A DNA stretch of 5,988 nt, from the NCBI GenBank assembly GCA_017395885.1, contig JAFQNM010000065.1, forward strand, positions 1-5,988. Direction: 5' to 3'. The notes below the pieces were generated by a model. It had not been told where the DNA came from. It did no database searches and saw nothing but the letters and a program-made list of their open reading frames with translations. Positions within the stretch are counted from its first letter, which is position 1. Each line of letters begins with the position of its first letter. Shown here in pieces: positions 5,058-5,988 of this stretch. This DNA is from Clostridia bacterium. GTDB taxonomy: Bacteria > Bacillota > Clostridia > Oscillospirales > CAG-272. The translations under genes were made by a program, and so were the position numbers.

Positions 5058-5966
5058 ATGTCAGACGATATTTATTATGATATGAATATGGACGATAACG
5101 GAGACTATTATGAAAAAAGTACATTTTCCAAAATCGTATCGTTATTTTTTAAATCAATTGTGGCTATAATCATTATTGCCACCTTCGCAATTCTTTTCTG
5201 GCGTATGTGGACCATGAAGGAGCCTTCAATGGCGGATGACCTGATAGTCAACAATACCACAATTGAAAATCTGGAGAAGTATAAAAACAGCACTACTCTT
5301 GCCCAGTATACCGGAGGAGGCTGGTATGTTGATTACCGCACCTTTGACAAGGTGGTTCTTAAGAACCATACCAACAACAAAGAGGTCACACTGAATGCCG
5401 ACGAGTACGGATATAATGGTCTGGAGGTGTTTTCCCATACCCTTGCAAGCTACTATCTTAAAAACGAAGAAACAGGAAAATACGAGATCGTTGAACGCTC
5501 AGATTATTATTCGGTGCAAAACGCTGACGAGGGACATCTTAAAATATCCTCAGCGTATTTTATCCCTCAGGCGGGTCAGCTTGAAGTAACATTCCGATTC
5601 AATAAGAATGCTCTTGAAAATCTGTACGATGCATATATGATGTCAGCTGCCGAAAAGGGCGAAAAATTCGTTTATGTCATAACAGACAATCATGACAATC
5701 ATTACACCTCGTATTGCTACACCGAAACAAGCAGATCTACTTATAACTACAGACGCCTGCTTTTCTCCGGAATTGACTTCAAAAACATTTCAACACTTTA
5801 TCTTGACATTTATTATATCAACGATGTCACACTTTCAGAGCCATACAGAAGTATGATCATTTACGACAGCAATATTACATTGGAGCATTACACTTCAAAA
5901 ATTCCCTCATCTCCCACCTCCGGACTTATTGACATGCCAAAATACTATACAAAAGAGGAAAAATAA
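5058..5966 (+). CDS. Hypothetical single-pass membrane protein
   Basis: I do not recognise a family for this 302-residue protein. It starts with an acidic, Tyr-rich cytoplasmic stretch (1-20), has a short basic link, and one strong membrane segment at about 29-49 (IVSLFF through AILFW). The remaining 250 residues are polar and rich in Tyr, Asn, Thr and Ser, with several short alternating strands, and are predicted to lie outside the membrane. There is no lipobox, no cleavage site, no catalytic motif and only one Cys (C220). GGAG lies 6 bases before the ATG, and the promoter position supports this start over upstream in-frame triplets. The gene is more AT-rich than its leftward neighbours. A beta-rich envelope or cell-surface role is inference from topology only. 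A possible next gene begins immediately after its stop. Confidence 0.85.
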   Translation: MSDDIYYDMNMDDNGDYYEKSTFSKIVSLFFKSIVAIIIIATFAILFWRMWTMKEPSMADDLIVNNTTIENLEKYKNSTTLAQYTGGGWYVDYRTFDKVVLKNHTNNKEVTLNADEYGYNGLEVFSHTLASYYLKNEETGKYEIVERSDYYSVQNADEGHLKISSAYFIPQAGQLEVTFRFNKNALENLYDAYMMSAAEKGEKFVYVITDNHDNHYTSYCYTETSRSTYNYRRLLFSGIDFKNISTLYLDIYYINDVTLSEPYRSMIIYDSNITLEHYTSKIPSSPTSGLIDMPKYYTKEEK

Positions 5967-5967
5967 A

Positions 5968-5988
5968 TTGAACCTTGAAACCAAAAAA
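5968..5988 (+). CDS. Possible start of a downstream gene (partial, TTG start)
   Basis: One base after the previous stop codon a TTG opens a frame of seven codons to the window edge (MNLETKK if TTG is read as Met). AGAGG at 5954-5958 lies 9 bases upstream, inside the end of the preceding gene, which is good spacing for a ribosome site. TTG starts are used in Firmicutes. With only seven codons this is a tentative call; the true start could be farther right. Confidence 0.35.

Overview
The window (about 6 kb, moderate G+C) looks like chromosome of an anaerobic low-to-moderate-GC Firmicute, most likely a gut Clostridia member (Oscillospiraceae or a relative). The reasons are a lysine (L-box) riboswitch in front of an NhaC-superfamily transporter, a luxS-mtnN pair, A-rich Shine-Dalgarno sites, sigma-A promoters with 17-bp spacers, and a DUF3006-like gene. 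The lineage is inferred from gene content, not from a marker tree.

Layout. Nearly everything reads leftward (minus strand) in three transcription units. (1) From about 4975 down to 2336: a promoter, trpS (tryptophanyl-tRNA synthetase), a 76-residue DUF3006-like protein whose ATG lies one base past the trpS stop, and a SorE-like zinc dehydrogenase. The unit ends at a textbook intrinsic terminator. (2) From about 2244 down to 942: a promoter, a leader with a hairpin, luxS, and mtnN overlapping luxS by 14 bp. MTAN hydrolyses S-adenosylhomocysteine to S-ribosylhomocysteine, and LuxS cleaves that to homocysteine and DPD (the AI-2 precursor), so these two genes form a complete SAH-recycling module. 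(3) From about 912 down past the left edge: a strong promoter inside a 9-bp dyad, a compact lysine riboswitch with terminator, and the first 219 codons of an NhaC-type transporter. This transporter carries an unusual six-fold CxxC domain between its first and second membrane segments.

On the right, a rightward promoter diverges from the trpS promoter and drives an AT-rich gene for an unrecognised single-pass membrane protein (302 aa). A second gene may start with TTG immediately after it and runs off the window.

The most notable item is unit (3). It is an L-box aptamer whose P2, P3 and P5 all appear reduced to short stems with GNRA-type loops, so the usual L2-L3 kissing contact seems absent. 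It controls a transporter with an N-terminal zinc-finger-like cysteine domain predicted to face outside the cell. The region between the dehydrogenase and luxS (2122-2365) is the other structure-rich stretch: terminator, second long hairpin, tandem 16-bp duplication, promoter, GC-rich hairpin and leader hairpin. The intergenic gaps are all shorter than about 300 bases and are described in the features.
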